Of a stretch of 64,000 bases of DNA, positions 9,214 through 17,501 are shown piece after piece. A program made the position numbers and the translations under genes. The stretch is taken from assembly GCA_910586215.1 (NCBI GenBank), contig CAJUGH010000012.1:1-64000 (forward strand), read 5' to 3'. This DNA is from an uncultured Acetatifactor sp. (GTDB taxonomy: Bacteria; Bacillota; Clostridia; Lachnospirales; Lachnospiraceae). The notes under the pieces were generated by a model, which worked only from the letters and a program-made list of their open reading frames with translations, was not told the DNA's origin and did not search any database. Position 1 is the first letter of the stretch, and each line of letters begins with the position of its first letter.

Positions 9214-9268
9214 GTGCGCTTCCGCGCACATGGAATCAGAAGTTGACTCAATGTCCTTGTGAGTCAAC
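9214..9268. promoter_or_regulatory. Two perfect inverted repeats upstream of the deacetylase gene
   Basis: GTGCGC/GCGCAC (9214-9229, four-base loop) and GTTGACTCA/TGAGTCAAC (9242-9268, nine-base loop) lie close together. On the minus strand each block is bordered by the same TATGGTATAAT, a -10-like element (about 9199-9209 and 9269-9279). This looks like a regulated, possibly tandem promoter for the leftward gene. Confidence 0.5.
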
Positions 9269-9391
9269 ATTATACCATAATTCCCCTGCCTTTCCCAGAG
9301 GGAACTGATTTTTCGGTTTTCCACAGCCTTCACCCTTTTTTCCGACTTGAATATAGTAAATAAAACAGTATTTTCAGACAGGTAAAATACC

Positions 9392-9964
9392 ATGTATCTG
9401 ATTTCCTCCCTTATGTTCGGGGTATCAGCCAGCCTGGACGCACTGCTGGTAGGCATCAGCCTGGGGCTGCGGGGGGTGCAGGTCCGTCTGCGGGAGAATC
9501 TGGCCATCAGCCTGATTACCCTGTCCGGCACCTGCCTCTCCGTAAGCCTTGGGCAGCAGATCACGCCTTTGCTGCCATCTCCCCTGGGAAGCTGCGCAGG
9601 CAGCCTGATCCTAATGCTGTTAGGGATTTACTATATCACCAAGTGGACCCTTGCCCTTCTCCAGGGAAGACAGGAATCTGACCTGGCCTCCTCTGGGAAA
9701 TCCGCAGGCAGGCTCTCTCTTCCCCAGATCCTGTCCCTAAGCATCGCACTCTCCGTGAACAATATTGGGATCGGACTCAGTGCCAGTATGGCCGGGCTGC
9801 CCCTGCTGCCCGCTTCCGTTTCCACCTTTGCCTGCTCCCTTCTCTTTCTCTTTCTGGGCAACCGGCTGGGAAAAAGCCGTCTTCTGAAACTGGCGGGGGA
9901 TATGGCAGACCCTCTGTCCGGAGTACTGCTCATCGCCCTTGGGCTGGTCCAGCTTCTTCTATAG
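9392..9964 (+). CDS. MntP/YtaF-family membrane protein
   Basis: Hydrophobic protein of 190 residues with about six membrane segments in two similar halves, as in the MntP manganese exporters and the sporulation protein YtaF. The first half carries the family motif SASLDALLVGISLG. The second half has ALSVNNIGIGLSA, where the usual acidic residue is replaced by Asn, as also happens in YtaF-like members. The ribosome site is weak (AGGT nine bases upstream). Manganese export is known for MntP; a role in this organism, including sporulation, is only inferred. Confidence 0.8.
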   Translation: MYLISSLMFGVSASLDALLVGISLGLRGVQVRLRENLAISLITLSGTCLSVSLGQQITPLLPSPLGSCAGSLILMLLGIYYITKWTLALLQGRQESDLASSGKSAGRLSLPQILSLSIALSVNNIGIGLSASMAGLPLLPASVSTFACSLLFLFLGNRLGKSRLLKLAGDMADPLSGVLLIALGLVQLLL

Positions 9965-10390
9965 CATCCTTTCTGTATATGTCTCATGCCTATCCTTTCC
10001 GGATATGATCTTGCGAAATAGGAAGTGTCCTGTTTCGCTTACATAGTATCATCCCCTGCACATCCATATCCTGCATTCCCGTTACTAACCAGGTTCATTG
10101 TCATACTGTTCCATCTTACATCTGCTCACTTACATACAGGCTCACCCGATTCTGGATATATAAGGACATGTTATGGCAGCTGCTCTTTGGCCTACTTTCC
10201 TGCTGTAACTCCCGGATGCCCAGATTGTTCTCGACCACATGCTCCCGGGACCCCTCCGTGACCGGCTCCCATCCGCTTATCCGGCTCCACCTGTCTGATG
10301 TATTCCTTCAAGAGAAACGCGCAACATGGAAAGCCCAATCCCCCAGACACCCCAGCCTTGGATTGTCTGACACCGGACTTTCTTATAAAG
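9965..10390. other. Gene-free interval
   Basis: More than 400 bases with no convincing gene. Short open frames here lack ribosome sites and plausible composition. I see no recognisable RNA gene or mobile-element trace. Confidence 0.5.
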
Positions 10391-10435
10391 TAAAAAAGAA
10401 CCCACCCCGGCACACGGCTGGAACTGTGGGTTCTT
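10391..10435 (-). terminator. Terminator downstream of the tRNA genes
   Basis: AAGAACCCAC (10396-10405) pairs with GTGGGTTCTT (10426-10435). On the minus strand the stem is followed by TTTTTTAC, just past the tRNA-Leu. Confidence 0.85.
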
Positions 10436-10449
10436 CCCTATAAAAAACA

Positions 10450-10533
10450 TGCTGGTGGCCGGACTTGAACCGGCACGGTGTTGCCACCGAGGGATTTTAA
10501 GTCCCTTGCGTCTGCCTATTCCGCCACACCAGC
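10450..10533 (-). tRNA. tRNA-Leu (UAA anticodon)
   Basis: On the minus strand an 84-base cloverleaf with acceptor arms GCTGGTG/CACCAGC, a long variable arm (CGGTGG...ACACCG type) and the T-loop GTTCAAGTC. The anticodon loop ACTTAAAAT gives UAA, reading leucine UUA. The 3' CCA is not encoded. It follows tRNA-Tyr after 26 bases, probably as one transcript. Confidence 0.95.
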
Positions 10534-10559
10534 GGACGCTATGGAAAACGGCAAACAGA

Positions 10560-10641
10560 TGGATGGGGGTGGATTCGAACCACCGAAGCAATTTGCAGCA
10601 GATTTACAGTCTGTCCCCTTTGGCCACTCGGGAACCCATCC
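10560..10641 (-). tRNA. tRNA-Tyr (GUA anticodon)
   Basis: On the minus strand an 82-base class II tRNA with acceptor arms GGATGGG/CCCATCC, anticodon loop ACTGTAAAT (GUA, tyrosine), a long variable arm and T-loop GTTCGAATC. CCA is not encoded. First gene of a two-tRNA unit. Confidence 0.95.
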
Positions 10642-10731
10642 ACAAGAATCAGATAGAATTTTAGCACAAACCTGCGCAAATTGCAAGCAGAATCCGATGA
10701 ATTTTGACTTTGCAAAAATAATCAAAAAAAT

Positions 10732-10769
10732 CGCTGCAGGACAGATGATTCATCACCTGTCCTGCAGCG
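10732..10769 (-). terminator. Terminator of the MATE gene
   Basis: A perfect 13-bp stem (CGCTGCAGGACAG / CTGTCCTGCAGCG) with a 12-base loop. On the minus strand it is followed by ATTTTTTTG, about 50 bases past the MATE stop codon. Confidence 0.85.
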
Positions 10770-10817
10770 GCTCCCTTTATATCCTATACCTTTACCCGGC
10801 TGTCTTCCTCTTGCATC

Positions 10818-12185
10818 TCATATCCGGCATCCTTTATCTTGTGTTCTGATCTCCTTCTGCCTGTCCTCCTTCCACGGCCCCCTCCTATAGAATACCACCG
10901 ACAACGCCGTTCCCAGTGCCCAGCCCACCGGCCATGCACACCAGATCCCTGTAGCCCCGAAGGAAGCCGACAGCACAAAGGCCAGGGCCACCCTAAGCAC
11001 CAGATCCGTGAAAGTGGCAATCATGAACCGGCCCATGAGTCCCGCTCCCCGCAGGATGCCGTCTGCCACCAGCTTGATGGAGATCAGGAAATAGAAGGGG
11101 GACACGATACGCAGGAATATGACACCTGTGTCGATTGCCTCCCCGGTAATATTTTCCATGAAAAGATATACCAGGTAGCGGCCTGCCACTAGGTACAGGG
11201 CCGTCAGGGGCACGCACAGCATCCACACCAGTTTCCACCCGGCCTTAAAGCCCTGGCGCACCCGGTCCATCTTTCCTGCCCCGATGTTCTGGGAAGTGTA
11301 ATTGGAGATGCCGTTCCCCAGGGTGGTGAGGGAGGTGATCACCAGGTTGTTCAGCTTTACCGCCGCAGAATAACCGGCCATGACGCCAGGTCCGAACCCG
11401 TTGATAATGCCCTGGAGGATAATATTCCCCACGGACACAAAGCTCTGCTGCAGGATGCTGGGAATGGCAATCACGGCAATGCGTCCCAGCAGTCTCCAGG
11501 AGAAAAGGGCAGCCCGCTTCTCCAGACGGATGGCTGCCAGCCGCCGCAGCACGAAGAACACTGCCAGCACACAACTGATACCCTGGCACAGGAAAGTGGC
11601 CCAGGCCACCCCTGCCACCTCCATGTGGAAGGCCCTCACAAACAGGATATCCACGGCCACATTGGCCAGGGAAGAGGCAGCCAGGAAGAAGAAAGGGGTC
11701 CTGGAATCCCCCAGGGCCGAGAAAATTCCCGTACACACATTATAGAAAAAGAGAAAAGGCAGCCCCCAGATATAGATGTCCAGATACAGGGCAGAATCAG
11801 CCAGCACCTCCCCCGGGGTGTGGATCATCTGCAGCAAGTTGCCGCAGAAGCAGATGCCGAATACCATCAGTACCCCGCACAGGACTCCCGTGGCAATTAG
11901 GGAGGTATACACGGCTGTCTTCATCTCCCCGTAGTCCCTGGTGCCGAAGAACCGGGACACAATCACAGAGCACCCGATATTACACCCAAAGGCAAAGGCG
12001 ATGAAGATCAGCGTGATCTCATAGCTGTTCCCCACTGCCGCCAGGGCATTTTCCCCCACGAATTTTCCCACCACGAAGCTGTCCGCAATGTTGTATAACT
12101 GCTGAAAAATAATGCTTCCAAACAGGGGCAGGCAGAACTTCCACAACACCTTCCCCGGATCCCCCACTGTCAGATCTCTGTTCAT
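10818..12185 (-). CDS. MATE-family multidrug/organic exporter
   Basis: Membrane transporter of 455 residues with about twelve segments in two bundles, of the DinF/MepA-like branch of MATE antiporters. The opening NRDLTVGDPGKVLWKFCLPLFGSIIFQQLYNIADSFVVGKFVG is typical. Members export drugs or metabolites in exchange for Na+ or H+. The ATG at 12185 has GGGAGG eight bases upstream, better spaced than the ATG two codons earlier. It is divergent from a LysR-type regulator, which may control it, and has a strong terminator. Confidence 0.93.
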   Translation of the reverse strand: MNRDLTVGDPGKVLWKFCLPLFGSIIFQQLYNIADSFVVGKFVGENALAAVGNSYEITLIFIAFAFGCNIGCSVIVSRFFGTRDYGEMKTAVYTSLIATGVLCGVLMVFGICFCGNLLQMIHTPGEVLADSALYLDIYIWGLPFLFFYNVCTGIFSALGDSRTPFFFLAASSLANVAVDILFVRAFHMEVAGVAWATFLCQGISCVLAVFFVLRRLAAIRLEKRAALFSWRLLGRIAVIAIPSILQQSFVSVGNIILQGIINGFGPGVMAGYSAAVKLNNLVITSLTTLGNGISNYTSQNIGAGKMDRVRQGFKAGWKLVWMLCVPLTALYLVAGRYLVYLFMENITGEAIDTGVIFLRIVSPFYFLISIKLVADGILRGAGLMGRFMIATFTDLVLRVALAFVLSASFGATGIWCAWPVGWALGTALSVVFYRRGPWKEDRQKEIRTQDKGCRI

Positions 12186-12344
12186 ATCCATATCCTCCCT
12201 GTAAAATAGTCTTGGAGTATGTTACTTTTCACGGCCCTGCCGTACAAACAGCAGGTACGCACATTGTTTGTGTCGCCCTGCCAGTCCTTGACGCCCGGTT
12301 CCTGTGGTATTATACTCTGAATAAAAGAAGAAGGAAAATGTATC

Positions 12345-12376
12345 ATTGATATGGTGTTCATATAATATTGATATGG
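12345..12376. promoter_or_regulatory. Direct repeats in the MATE/LysR intergenic region
   Basis: ATTGATATGG occurs at 12345-12354 and again at 12367-12376, exactly 22 bp apart (two helical turns), with a TATAAT between them. This is a candidate binding site for the adjacent LysR-type protein. Confidence 0.45.
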
Positions 12377-12456
12377 CAGTTGCCCGGAAACAATATGCAA
12401 AACACTCGCGGGAATCATCCAGGGCACCACCTGTGAAAGGGAGAAAGGAGACTTCC

Positions 12457-13395
12457 ATGGCTGTGAACTATGAGTATTACCGCATTTTCTACTATGTGGC
12501 AAAATACCAGAACCTAACCCAGGCCGCCGCTGCCCTCTACAGCAGCCAGCCCAATGTGACCCGTGCCATGAAACAGCTTGAACACGAGCTGGGCTGTCAG
12601 CTTCTTGTCCGCTCCAACAAGGGCATCCGGCTCACTGCAGAGGGAGAACAGCTCTACTCCCATGTGGCCGTTGCCTTTGAACAGTTACAGATGGGGGAAA
12701 CGGAACTGCTCCAGTCCCTGGGCCTCCAGGGCGGTACCGTGTCCATCGGGGCCAGCGAGACTGCCCTGCACCTGTTCCTGCTGGAGAAGCTGCGCCTGTT
12801 TCTGGAACAATATCCCGGCATCCGCATGAAAGTCTACAATTTGAACTCCCCCCAGGCCCTACAGGCCCTGCTGGGTGGCCAGATTGATTATGCCGTGACC
12901 ACCTCCCCTGGCAGGCTGCCTCCGTCCATCCGGGCTGTCCCCTTGAAAACCTTCCAGGACATCCTGGCAGGGGGCAGCCGTTTTGCCCACCTGGGGCAAG
13001 CAGCCCAAACTCCCGGAACCTCTTCCAGCGCCGGCCCTACCCCGGCTCCTACCCCCATCTCCCTAAGGGATCTCTCCTGCTGTCCCCTGGTTGCCCTGGA
13101 CCGCCATACCACCACCTACGACCTCTACAACCGCTTCTATCTGGAATGCGGCCTGGTGTGGGAACCGGACATCCAGGTAGCCACCGCAGACTTGATCCTG
13201 CCCATGCTGGAGAATAACCTGGGAATCGGCTTCCTTCCCCTGGAACTGGCAGAAAAATCCCTGGCAGAAGGACGAATCTTCCAGATCCCCATAAAAGAAA
13301 CAATCCCACACCGCTCCATCTGTCTGATGTACGATGTGGGAAAGCATCTCCATGCGCCTGCCCGCGCCCTGTGGGAACTGCTTACCGCCCCCTAA
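12457..13395 (+). CDS. LysR-family transcriptional regulator
   Basis: Regulator of 312 residues. The N-terminal winged helix-turn-helix is clear (QNLTQAAAALYSSQPNVTRAMKQLEHELGCQLLVRSNKGIRLTAEG, roughly residues 17-60), followed by a substrate-binding-protein-like effector domain. The effector domain is interrupted near residues 180-205 by a Pro/Ser/Thr-rich stretch (TPGTSSSAGPTPAPTP) that looks like a flexible insertion. AAAGGAG lies six bases before the ATG at 12457. It is divergent from the MATE exporter gene and likely regulates it. Confidence 0.93.
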   Translation: MAVNYEYYRIFYYVAKYQNLTQAAAALYSSQPNVTRAMKQLEHELGCQLLVRSNKGIRLTAEGEQLYSHVAVAFEQLQMGETELLQSLGLQGGTVSIGASETALHLFLLEKLRLFLEQYPGIRMKVYNLNSPQALQALLGGQIDYAVTTSPGRLPPSIRAVPLKTFQDILAGGSRFAHLGQAAQTPGTSSSAGPTPAPTPISLRDLSCCPLVALDRHTTTYDLYNRFYLECGLVWEPDIQVATADLILPMLENNLGIGFLPLELAEKSLAEGRIFQIPIKETIPHRSICLMYDVGKHLHAPARALWELLTAP

Positions 13396-13472
13396 TGCCT
13401 TGGTGGCCTGCCTCCAGGCACATATGGGTAACATAAGGGATATTTCCAGCCATCCCTTAAGATGGCATAGTC

Positions 13473-14924
13473 TTAAAACTGGATAGGTTCCACCTCCGGG
13501 GTCAGCGGCTCCATCTGGTACTCCGGGAACTGGTCGATCAGCGCCTCCAGGCACTGAGCCGTATTCGGTATAATGTCATGTGCCAGCATCACGATCTTTT
13601 TCCGGCCCAGGGTACTCTCCCTGGCGTTCTGGAGCAGCTTCTCCGGCGTGGATTTCTTCACGGCATCCTCCAGGCTGCCGTTCCAGTCGAAGTAAATATA
13701 GCCCCGCTGTGTCATTTCCTGGATGATATCCTCACATACCTCCTTGTTGTAGGCATTGATGCTGCCACCCGGGAACCGGAACAGCTTCACCTCCACCCCG
13801 GTGGTCTCGTATACCGCGTCATAGGCGGCCTGGAAATCCTCCAGGTAACTGTCCACGCTGGCATAGATTTCATCATAGACATGGCAGTTGCAGTGAATGC
13901 CTATGGTATGACCCTCCTCCACGATTCTCCTTGCCATGTCCGGGTACCTCCTCACGTTTTCCCCCACCACGAAGAAAGTGGCCTTGATGTCCCTTTCCTT
14001 CAGGATATCCAGGATCTTACCCGTGGTTTCTTCGGAAGGTCCATCATCAAAGGTCAGGTACATGGTCTTGGGGTAGAGATAATACTGGATGCCCCAGGCG
14101 ATCCCTGCTGCCAGCTTCTCCCGGTATGCCGGGTCACAGAGTGCTTCCCGCTCCTTGCGGTTGGAGAGAAAACCGGTCTCAATCAGACAGGCAGGCATGG
14201 AAGTCTCCCGCAGCACATACAGTTCATCGGACTGCCGCACCTCCCTGTCCCTGGCCTTTGTCTTCTCCAGTGTCCCCATGTGTACCAGCCTGGCCAGGCG
14301 TCTGCTCTCCTCCCCATAGTACCAGGTCTCAATGCCCGTGGTAGAATTTTCCCGCTCTTCACAGGCATTCTGGTGAATACTGACATAAATGTCAGCATCG
14401 TACTCCTCCGCAGTCTGTACCCTCTCCTCCAGGCTTTTCCCTGTGGTTTCTTCTTCCCTGGTAAGGACCACATCCACTCCCATCTCCCGAAGCTTGGCGG
14501 CCAGCATCCTGGCCAGTTCCAGATTGATGGCATCCTCTGTGACATCCCCCCTGCTGCACCCCTCGTCCTCGCCCCCATGCCCCGGGTCAATGACCACCAG
14601 GGGGACATAGGGTTCTGTCTCCTCCAGCAGGACAATATCTTCCACCGGCACAGGCACTGCCTCTGGCTCCCCGGCATAGGAAAAGACCTCGTTTTCCACC
14701 ACGGTGATGCTCTCCTGGCCATCCATATAGAACAGGCAGACAAGGGTTCCCACACAGGCTGCTGCCAGAAGACCCAGGAAGACAGCCAGGAACCAGGCAC
14801 CCTTTTTCTGCCTCCCTCTGCCTGTCCCAAAGCCTCTTCCTGCCCCATATCCCATCCTGTCATACTGGCTCATCCGCACCAGCCTTACACCTTTTGCCTG
14901 TCTCCTGCCTGCCTGTCCGTACAT
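13473..14924 (-). CDS. Fusion of N-acetylmuramoyl-L-alanine amidase and polysaccharide deacetylase
   Basis: Bifunctional wall enzyme of about 483 residues. After a basic N-terminus there is one membrane anchor (GAWFLAVFLGLLAAACVGTLVCLFYM). An Amidase_3 domain follows, with the zinc/catalytic motifs VVIDPGHGG, SIHQNA and CLIETGFLSN. A NodB/CE4 domain comes last, with YLTFDDGPS, HCNCH, RFPGGS and LAHDI. The pair would cleave stem peptides from glycan strands and remove N-acetyl groups at the outer membrane face, the combination needed to make muramic delta-lactam in spore cortex; that role is an inference. The start is uncertain: 14924 has GGGGTGG upstream, and a later ATG (MSQYDRMGYG) is possible. 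Confidence 0.85.
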   Translation of the reverse strand: MYGQAGRRQAKGVRLVRMSQYDRMGYGAGRGFGTGRGRQKKGAWFLAVFLGLLAAACVGTLVCLFYMDGQESITVVENEVFSYAGEPEAVPVPVEDIVLLEETEPYVPLVVIDPGHGGEDEGCSRGDVTEDAINLELARMLAAKLREMGVDVVLTREEETTGKSLEERVQTAEEYDADIYVSIHQNACEERENSTTGIETWYYGEESRRLARLVHMGTLEKTKARDREVRQSDELYVLRETSMPACLIETGFLSNRKEREALCDPAYREKLAAGIAWGIQYYLYPKTMYLTFDDGPSEETTGKILDILKERDIKATFFVVGENVRRYPDMARRIVEEGHTIGIHCNCHVYDEIYASVDSYLEDFQAAYDAVYETTGVEVKLFRFPGGSINAYNKEVCEDIIQEMTQRGYIYFDWNGSLEDAVKKSTPEKLLQNARESTLGRKKIVMLAHDIIPNTAQCLEALIDQFPEYQMEPLTPEVEPIQF

Positions 14925-14963
14925 CTGCCACCCCTTCTTTCTTCTTACCGCAGCGGAATCTGT

Positions 14964-15058
14964 GTTACTGTTCCCTGGCCCCGAAGCCAGAAGAAAACGC
15001 ATTTTACCTGCGAAGTGCGCAAGTAAACACCTCGCGGCACCGCCCTGTGAAAAGTTAC
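14964..15058. repeat. Dispersed intergenic repeat, copy A
   Basis: Bounded by GTTACTGTTC (14964-14973) and an imperfect inverted partner GTGAAAAGTTAC (15047-15058). The interior shares AAACACCTCGCGGCACCGCC-like sequence with copies near 29.4 and 51.6 kb. Confidence 0.6.
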
Positions 15059-15065
15059 AAGAAAA

Positions 15066-15100
15066 CTTCCCTGCTGCTTATCCAAAAGCATACAGGGAAG
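15066..15100 (-). terminator. Putative terminator of the signalling operon
   Basis: CTTCCCTG (15066-15073) pairs with CAGGGAAG (15093-15100). On the minus strand it is followed by TTTTCTTG. It lies about 135 bases past the last gene of the four-gene operon. Confidence 0.55.
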
Positions 15101-15235
15101 CTCCGTCAGATTCTCATATTTTTTGCATCTAATTCTCATATTTTTTCCATACTTTTTGCATCATGACATTTATGTCGGTTCCAGGCAGACAATTACACCT
15201 TAACCCGGCTGTTGCCCGTAATACTGCTGATCCCC

Positions 15236-16069
15236 TTACTTGGATATCTTTAGGAACAGTTCGTTGATATCCTCATAGAAGCCTATTGTGACCACTGTGC
15301 TGCCTTCTTCCATGCCGTCAAAACTGTATTTCTTAAAATGGGGGGTAGTCTCCGACAGGGGATTGGTGCCTTCATATTCCTGTGGCTCCCCCAGGCCCAT
15401 GTAGGCCGCCCAAGAAGTTACCATCTGGTCCGGGTCTATCTGGGACCAGGACGTAATGGAGGACCGCACATAGAATTCATATATCTTGCCGGTATCTGCA
15501 TCCACATAAGCGTCCAGCAGGCGGTTTCTCTTGTCTGCATTCTGTTTGCCCGTGCCCAGGCTGATCTTCCACACCAGCACATTGTTCCGTGGCTCCGGCA
15601 CATCAATTGCAGAGTACAGTTCCGCATTGTAGGCCGAAGGGGTCAGTTCCCGGATGGAATCCGGCAGGATACCCAGTTCCTTCAGTTCCCGGACCGCTGC
15701 ATTGCACAGTTCGATTCCCTCCTCCCCGGATACTTCCTTTCCCTCCGCATCCTTCCGGTTCACCACAAAGGCATAGGTCCCTGTCAGTTCCTGGTAATCC
15801 AGGTCCCCCTGGCCCGTCCTTGTCATGGCCGACTGTTCGCTCTCCGGCTGGATCTGGTTATTCAGGCACTTGGACAGGATATAGATCTTGTCATTGCCCC
15901 CCAGGGCATAGCGGTACCCCTCCGTGCCTGTCTCCACCTCCTGGGAATGGATCTGGTTCAATACTCCCCGGTCCCGGTACCGGGCCAGGGCTTCCGGACC
16001 CCAGATGGCAAGCCCTGCCGTCAGTGCCGCCAAGGGCAGCAACAGGAAGGCGATCTTCCGAATCTTCAT
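15236..16069 (-). CDS. Exported protein of unknown function in a two-component operon
   Basis: A 277-residue protein with an N-terminal signal or anchor (IAFLLLPLAALTAGLAIWG, about residues 6-24) and no other membrane segment, so it should sit outside the cytoplasmic membrane. The body has YVDADTGKIYEFYV and similar stretches that resemble PepSY/YcdB-like folds, but this is tentative. Its ATG overlaps the stop of the upstream histidine kinase gene by four bases, indicating translational coupling. An accessory protein that modulates the kinase is the likeliest role, by analogy with YycH/YycI-type partners; no sequence identity to those is claimed. Confidence 0.8.
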   Translation of the reverse strand: MKIRKIAFLLLPLAALTAGLAIWGPEALARYRDRGVLNQIHSQEVETGTEGYRYALGGNDKIYILSKCLNNQIQPESEQSAMTRTGQGDLDYQELTGTYAFVVNRKDAEGKEVSGEEGIELCNAAVRELKELGILPDSIRELTPSAYNAELYSAIDVPEPRNNVLVWKISLGTGKQNADKRNRLLDAYVDADTGKIYEFYVRSSITSWSQIDPDQMVTSWAAYMGLGEPQEYEGTNPLSETTPHFKKYSFDGMEEGSTVVTIGFYEDINELFLKISK

Positions 16070-17484
16070 AATATTTCTCCTATTGACTCCCTGTCTGGCA
16101 ACAGGAAACTGATCCAGGTGCCCTCCCCCACAGTGCTCTCAATGACCAGTTCACTGTGGTGCAGCCGCAGGATCTCCACGCAAAGCGCAAGGCCCAGCCC
16201 GGCTCCGTTCCGGCTCCGGGACCTGGACTTGTCCACCATGTAGAATGCCTCCGTGATCTTCTTCAGTTCCTCGGCGGGGATTCCCACCCCATAGTCCCTG
16301 ACCCAGAACATGTAACCGTTCTCCTGGCACTCCCCGAAGACCTCCACCACCCCTCCCGGCTCGGAGGCCTTCATGGCATTGTCCACCAGATTCACCAGTA
16401 CTGATTTCAGCAGGTTCACCTCAGCGTACACCGTGCCCTCCTGGAAAGAGGTATACAACTGCTGTTCCCGGTTCCCTGCAAACATATCCTCCAGGTATCC
16501 GAAGAGGGTTCCCGCCTCCACAGGCTGGAGATCCACCTGCTCCCGTTTTGTGACAATGATGTCAAGAAGCCGGAATGCCATGTTCTCCAGGCGTTTCCCC
16601 TCTGTATAGATATAGTTGGAGGAAAGAAAATGCTTCTCCTCATCCAGCTTCCTGGAACGGAGTACGTCCGCATAACCGATAATGGCGGTGAGGGGCGTCT
16701 TCAGTTCATGGGCAAAAGCCGCAATGAAATCCTCCCTGGCCCGCACCTCCTCCTTCAGTTCCCCGATGGTGCCCTCCAGGGTATTGGCCATGCTGTTGAA
16801 ATCCATAGTAAGCTGTCCCAGTTCATCGTTGCTCACCTGTCTGGCCCGGTAGCCATAGTCCCCGTCTGCCATCTTCCGAGTAGCCCTGGTCAAGCGGCGT
16901 ATGGGCTTGGTCAGCCAGCTGCAGATGAAAAAGAGCACCAAGGCACACAGGGCCAGCATGGCCAGCGTCACCTGCCTGTACACGGTAAATCCCGTGGAGC
17001 GCTCCTCAAACACCCTGGTCACATTCTCCATAGTCTCCAGGTACAGGTGCCTGTCCAGGGCATTGACCATGATCCCTGTCTGTATGTAGTAATGATCCCC
17101 CTGGGGTATCACCTGCCAGATCCTGGTATTCTCCCCGATCTCCTGCAGCAGGGCCGTATCCCCCGGAAATCCTTCGCTGGCATACAGGACTTCCTTCTCC
17201 TCATTGGAGAGGCGCAGCAGCCTTCCCGACCCATGGCCGCTGCTCTCCAGCTTTGCACCGATCTGCTCCACGGCAATATCCTGAAGCATGTCATATTTGG
17301 TGGGCACATTCAGCGCCGCGGTCTCAAAGGCAAACTGCAGGATATTGCTGCCATCCAGGGCCTGGTCGATCTCCCTCTCCAGGGATGTCTCAAACACGAA
17401 GTTCACGAAGAAATATCCGCTGAACCCAAAAGCCGCCGCCATGATAATGATCGTCCACAGAAGAATCTTGTATAAAAATTTCAT
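16066..17484 (-). CDS. Membrane sensor histidine kinase
   Basis: Kinase of 472 residues. Membrane segments near 8-30 and 172-192 enclose an extracytoplasmic sensor domain of about 140 residues. A HAMP linker follows (LTKPIRRLTRATRKMADGDY), then the dimerisation/phosphoacceptor helix with AHELKTP, His259 being the predicted phosphorylated residue. The ATPase domain has NLVDNAMKAS (N box), VRDYGVGIP (G1) and GAGLGLALC (G2). It begins 17 bases after the response regulator gene and overlaps the next gene by four bases. Signal unknown; the two exported proteins of the operon suggest an envelope signal. Confidence 0.96.
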   Translation of the reverse strand: MKFLYKILLWTIIIMAAAFGFSGYFFVNFVFETSLEREIDQALDGSNILQFAFETAALNVPTKYDMLQDIAVEQIGAKLESSGHGSGRLLRLSNEEKEVLYASEGFPGDTALLQEIGENTRIWQVIPQGDHYYIQTGIMVNALDRHLYLETMENVTRVFEERSTGFTVYRQVTLAMLALCALVLFFICSWLTKPIRRLTRATRKMADGDYGYRARQVSNDELGQLTMDFNSMANTLEGTIGELKEEVRAREDFIAAFAHELKTPLTAIIGYADVLRSRKLDEEKHFLSSNYIYTEGKRLENMAFRLLDIIVTKREQVDLQPVEAGTLFGYLEDMFAGNREQQLYTSFQEGTVYAEVNLLKSVLVNLVDNAMKASEPGGVVEVFGECQENGYMFWVRDYGVGIPAEELKKITEAFYMVDKSRSRSRNGAGLGLALCVEILRLHHSELVIESTVGEGTWISFLLPDRESIGEIL

Positions 17485-17501
17485 CCCCTACTCCCATGCA
17501 C

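Larger units (their letters stand above)
14925..15235. other. Intergenic region with a dispersed repeat
   Basis: About 310 non-coding bases upstream of the amidase gene. It holds one copy of a dispersed repeat (14964-15058), a terminator (15066-15100) and two direct copies of TTCTCATATTTTTT (15111-15124 and 15133-15146). I found no further gene. Confidence 0.6.

Noticed and set aside
10025..10261. Short open frame in the gap before the tRNA genes
   Set aside because: No ribosome site, no recognisable sequence and Cys/Pro/His-rich composition typical of non-coding DNA.
13578..15026. Very long open frame on the plus strand opposite the amidase/deacetylase gene
   Set aside because: It lies antisense to a gene with clear catalytic motifs and reflects codon bias in GC-rich DNA. 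Similar shadows lie opposite the GH13, isomerase, solute-binding protein and leuA genes.
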